Of a stretch of DNA of 15,867 nt, positions 13,274 to 15,867 are shown piece after piece. The stretch is from CAZNHL01 sp964572965 (GTDB taxonomy: Bacteria; Bacteroidota; Bacteroidia; Cytophagales; UBA9547): positions 1-15,867 of the forward strand of contig CAZNHL010000081.1 in the NCBI GenBank assembly GCA_964572965.1. Reading direction: 5' to 3'. Position numbers and translations under genes: made by a program. Position 1 is the first letter of the stretch, and every line of letters starts with the position of its first letter. The notes beneath the pieces were generated by a model. That model saw only the letters and a program-made list of their open reading frames with translations, searched no databases and had not been told where the DNA came from.

Positions 13274-15867
13274 TTACTTTTGTATAACCAGTTTATTGCT
13301 GGTATGTGTTTCTCCACTTGAAATATTAACGATGTAAATACCGTTTTCAAGTGACGTTACATTTAGTTCAATAGTATTTAAACCTGCTGTGTGAGACACT
13401 TTTTGAGTGATCACATTTCTTGCAAGCAGATCCAGTACTTCTATAGTAGCAACGCCTTCATTTTTAGTTTCGAAGTTCAGCTTTACCTTATCTGCTGCAG
13501 GGTTAGGATACAGGTTAAGCACATTGCCGATAGCTGCTGCAAATTCTTCAGTGCCTTCCTCTCTGCTTGTGCATGTTCCCTGGCTAGTCCATGGTTTACC
13601 ACTTCCCGGCCCACCGTTATTCAAATTTGGTGGCTGGTTGTAGTTCCAGAAATTAGAATAGTATTTAATACCTCCCTGTTGTACTGTATTGCCGGTTACA
13701 TACGTAGTACCTGTTGCCCACTCCGGTGCTGTACATACCGGAGTGATATTTACTGTGATAGTCACGGCTTTAGAAACAGTAGACGCATTTTCGTTGTCGT
13801 ATGCTTTAGCGGTGATACTATGTGTACCAGCTCCAGGTGTCCAGTTCATACTCGTAGAAGGGTAGTATACAGTTCCTAGTAAAGTAGCGCCATCGAAAAA
13901 CTCAACTTTGTTCGGGCTTCCGTCAATATCTGAAACAGCAGCAAACAAAGTGATTGTTACAGCAGCGTTATAAACCGTACTGTCGTACGGAGTTACAATA
14001 CACACCGTAGGGGCCTTGTTAGGAGTTACCGGTCTTACAACAAGTGATGAAGTCTCATTTTCAAAGCTAATAGCGCTCAGGCAAGAGGTATTGCTGCTTA
14101 TTTTCTTAGCTACGCTAGATGCATAGTTTTCTTTAAACAAGATAACTTCATATCCGCTGCTTACCTGTACAGAGGCAATATCATTATCTGCAATTCCCTT
14201 AGCAGCAAGCTGGGCAGTATTATATATACCAGGTGCCAGTCCTACAGCAGTTCCGCCATAGCTGCAATTCGGATAGAATGTTGCAGCAGCTGAGAAACTT
14301 GTTACCGTAATTGTTTTAGCAGTAGAAGTTGTTTTGGCTCCCAGGTTGTCGGTTGCAACAGTTGTGATAGTATATGTTCCGGCAGCTACACTGCTCCATG
14401 TATAATTGTAAGGCGCAGCAGTAGCTTCGCCTAGTTTGGTAGCACCATTATAGAATTCTACTTTTGATATCGTGCCGTCTTCATCAGAAGGATTAGACTT
14501 CAGTACAATTGTTGCAGGCGTATAGATCACTTCATTATTATCAGGAGACGAAATGCCAACATATGGAGGCCTGTTCGTTCCTTTAAAAATGCGCATTGAA
14601 CTTGCTTTATTGTCGAAAGCATTGTCTATCAGACAGTCATCATCACCTGAGAAAGTAATAGAATTGCCGCGATAGTTGTCATCTTCATACAGCGTAACAC
14701 TATAGCCAGGTTTTACTTTTAATGAAGAAATCGTGTTATCGGAATGACCAAGCAGATCAAGATCATATCGGGTATAATTTCCTACTTCAAGCGCTTGAAG
14801 TTCTGTTCCATAGTTGCAGTCATTGAAAAAATTAACAATTTTTTCACCAACCTCTACCAGACCTCCACGTGCAGATCCGGAGATCTCATAATACCCGGTA
14901 TTGCCAGAAGTCGGATGGTTGTTTCCTTCCGCTGCAAATACTTCTACGTAGTAGGTATTACCTGCAAATACATGTGCGAACAAGCCAGACCAGGTTCCTG
15001 ACATATCCGAATTGAAGAACCCACCCTCAGTAGGCTTATGGAATCTTCCAAAAATATTAAGGTTACAATGTCTGTCGGCAGGGCGGATACTTATCGAGAC
15101 GTACCCTGTTTCTGTCGCAGTAAACACGAAGAAATCAGAGTCTCCTTCCCTTTCAAGAATACCATTATTATTGGCTGGTAACAAATCTCCATTGGCATCC
15201 ATGCGTAGTGGTGTTGCTGTAGCCTGCGTGTTGCCATGGTCGTCATTTCTGTAACCGAAACCATTGGCATAACCGGCAATGATTTCTAGATCGTTTTCCT
15301 GGTTAGTAGCATTTGCATAATCTCCTCTGCTCCACTGGGTAGTTATTTTGCTTAAACCGTTTCCCATGATAGGCGCCCAGTAGTCGTGACCTGTATAACG
15401 TTCCTGATATGCAGCTCCTGAACCGGTTTTGCCGTCGTGACGCAAGCCAAGTGTATGACCTACCTCGTGTGAAGCCGTTTCTCCTGCATTTTTTGCGCCC
15501 AAGCTAAAAACCCAGCAAGGAGTGTCATCATTAAATTTGAAAGAGTTAACCACTGCCGCTCCTGTGTTGCCCGGAGATGCTGTGGTAGTAGGTGTAATAA
15601 TTACCCTCATTCTGAAGTCCTGAGGATAAGAGAGGAATACTGTTGAGTCTGTAGTAATGTTGAGGTTAAAAGGGCTGAAGTCTTCTTTCACAAGATCATA
15701 GGCTTCACGTATCTCAGACTCAGTCATGCCTGAAGGAGCTGCACTAATAGGCAAACCTCCGTTCCAGACAGTACCGGATGTATAGTGCCCGTCAAAGTCT
15801 AGGAAGATACAACCTTTACCTCCCGGCAAGCTTTGCAGTTTTAATGTTGCCGGAGCAACAGGAGGAG
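13274..15867 (-). CDS. Multidomain secreted zinc metalloprotease with T9SS sorting domain (N-terminus outside window)
   Basis: An open frame of 863 visible residues running off the window; the TTG at 15829 is internal, since the frame stays open upstream as PPVAPATLKLQS. Seen in order: a metzincin-type catalytic domain with FLDFDGHYTSG, zinc site HEVGHTLGLRHD (HExxHxxGxxHD) and a Met-turn APIMGNG; a PPC-like beta domain (DSDFFVFTATETGYVSISI); a beta/gamma-crystallin-like repeat (VNFFNDCNYGTELQAL to ASSMRIFKG); an Ig-like domain (DEDGTISKVEFYNGATKLG); a second crystallin-like repeat (ATFYPNCSYGGTA); a second Ig-like domain (KVEFFDGATLLG); a CBM5/12-like chitin-binding module (APEWATGTTYVTGNTV); and a C-terminal type IX secretion signal (LNLYPNPAADKVKLNF, LENGIYIVNI). 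It is probably exported across the outer membrane by T9SS, where it would degrade protein while bound to glycan. It is convergent with the efflux operon and unrelated to it. Confidence 0.92.
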   Translation of the reverse strand, partial: PPVAPATLKLQSLPGGKGCIFLDFDGHYTSGTVWNGGLPISAAPSGMTESEIREAYDLVKEDFSPFNLNITTDSTVFLSYPQDFRMRVIITPTTTASPGNTGAAVVNSFKFNDDTPCWVFSLGAKNAGETASHEVGHTLGLRHDGKTGSGAAYQERYTGHDYWAPIMGNGLSKITTQWSRGDYANATNQENDLEIIAGYANGFGYRNDDHGNTQATATPLRMDANGDLLPANNNGILEREGDSDFFVFTATETGYVSISIRPADRHCNLNIFGRFHKPTEGGFFNSDMSGTWSGLFAHVFAGNTYYVEVFAAEGNNHPTSGNTGYYEISGSARGGLVEVGEKIVNFFNDCNYGTELQALEVGNYTRYDLDLLGHSDNTISSLKVKPGYSVTLYEDDNYRGNSITFSGDDDCLIDNAFDNKASSMRIFKGTNRPPYVGISSPDNNEVIYTPATIVLKSNPSDEDGTISKVEFYNGATKLGEATAAPYNYTWSSVAAGTYTITTVATDNLGAKTTSTAKTITVTSFSAAATFYPNCSYGGTAVGLAPGIYNTAQLAAKGIADNDIASVQVSSGYEVILFKENYASSVAKKISSNTSCLSAISFENETSSLVVRPVTPNKAPTVCIVTPYDSTVYNAAVTITLFAAVSDIDGSPNKVEFFDGATLLGTVYYPSTSMNWTPGAGTHSITAKAYDNENASTVSKAVTITVNITPVCTAPEWATGTTYVTGNTVQQGGIKYYSNFWNYNQPPNLNNGGPGSGKPWTSQGTCTSREEGTEEFAAAIGNVLNLYPNPAADKVKLNFETKNEGVATIEVLDLLARNVITQKVSHTAGLNTIELNVTSLENGIYIVNISSGETHTSNKLVIQK

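Noticed and set aside
13391..13879. 162-codon frame on the plus strand opposite the protease gene
   Set aside because: Antisense shadow of the Ig-like, chitin-binding and sorting domains; Ser/Cys-rich translation with no family.

Overview
The window looks like the chromosome of a Bacteroidota bacterium, probably near the Sphingobacteriales/Chitinophagales. The clues are a C-terminal type IX secretion sorting domain, an HYC_CC_PP family protein, several TAnnTTTG-type promoter boxes, weak Shine-Dalgarno signals and TTG start codons. Two runs of exactly ten Ns (2774-2783 and 4857-4866) mark scaffold gaps, so this is a draft assembly.

Layout. 1-384: the 3' third of an Old Yellow Enzyme gene with an in-frame stop at the window edge. 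385-880: non-coding DNA full of inverted repeats. 881-1873 (-): a bile acid:sodium symporter family membrane protein, with a palindromic terminator and a promoter overlapped by inverted repeats. 1874-2447: mostly non-coding, with one unrecognised 49-codon ORF. 2448-2913 (-): an Lrp/AsnC regulator interrupted by a scaffold gap. 3134-3392 (+): a metE remnant with a frameshift, a nonsense codon and loss of most of the gene, still carrying an upstream promoter-like box. 3441-4091 (+): queH, an intact tRNA epoxyqueuosine reductase gene.

The centre is a copper/silver (or related soft metal) export locus on the + strand. It starts with a small HYC_CC_PP protein (4370-4768). A tightly packed cluster follows: a secreted HMA-domain protein (5022-5375), a CusA-type RND pump with the complete methionine relay (5485-8640), a TolC-family outer membrane factor with a Met-rich loop (8651-9925), two different lipoprotein adaptors in tandem, each with an N-terminal metal-binding zinc-ribbon-like motif (9900-11195 and 11204-12403), and a regulator made of an HMA domain joined directly to an AraC DNA-binding domain (12408-12989). 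The genes from cusA onward overlap or lie within about 10 bases of each other, so they are probably one transcript. The inferred scheme is that HMA, HMBD and Met-rich segments pass the metal to the CusA/adaptor/TolC conduit while the HMA-AraC protein senses cytoplasmic metal and controls the operon.

12990-13273 separates this operon from a convergent gene (13274-15867, -) for a large secreted metzincin-type metalloprotease. It carries two beta/gamma-crystallin-like repeats, two Ig-like domains, a chitin-binding-like module and a T9SS sorting domain. Its N-terminus lies beyond the window.

The most interesting material is the metal locus: the HMA-AraC one-component regulator, the paired non-identical adaptors, the Met-rich insertions, and a 12-bp perfect hairpin just before cusA. 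The lrp/metE decay and the inverted-repeat clusters come next. No CRISPR array, tRNA, rRNA or intact insertion sequence was seen.
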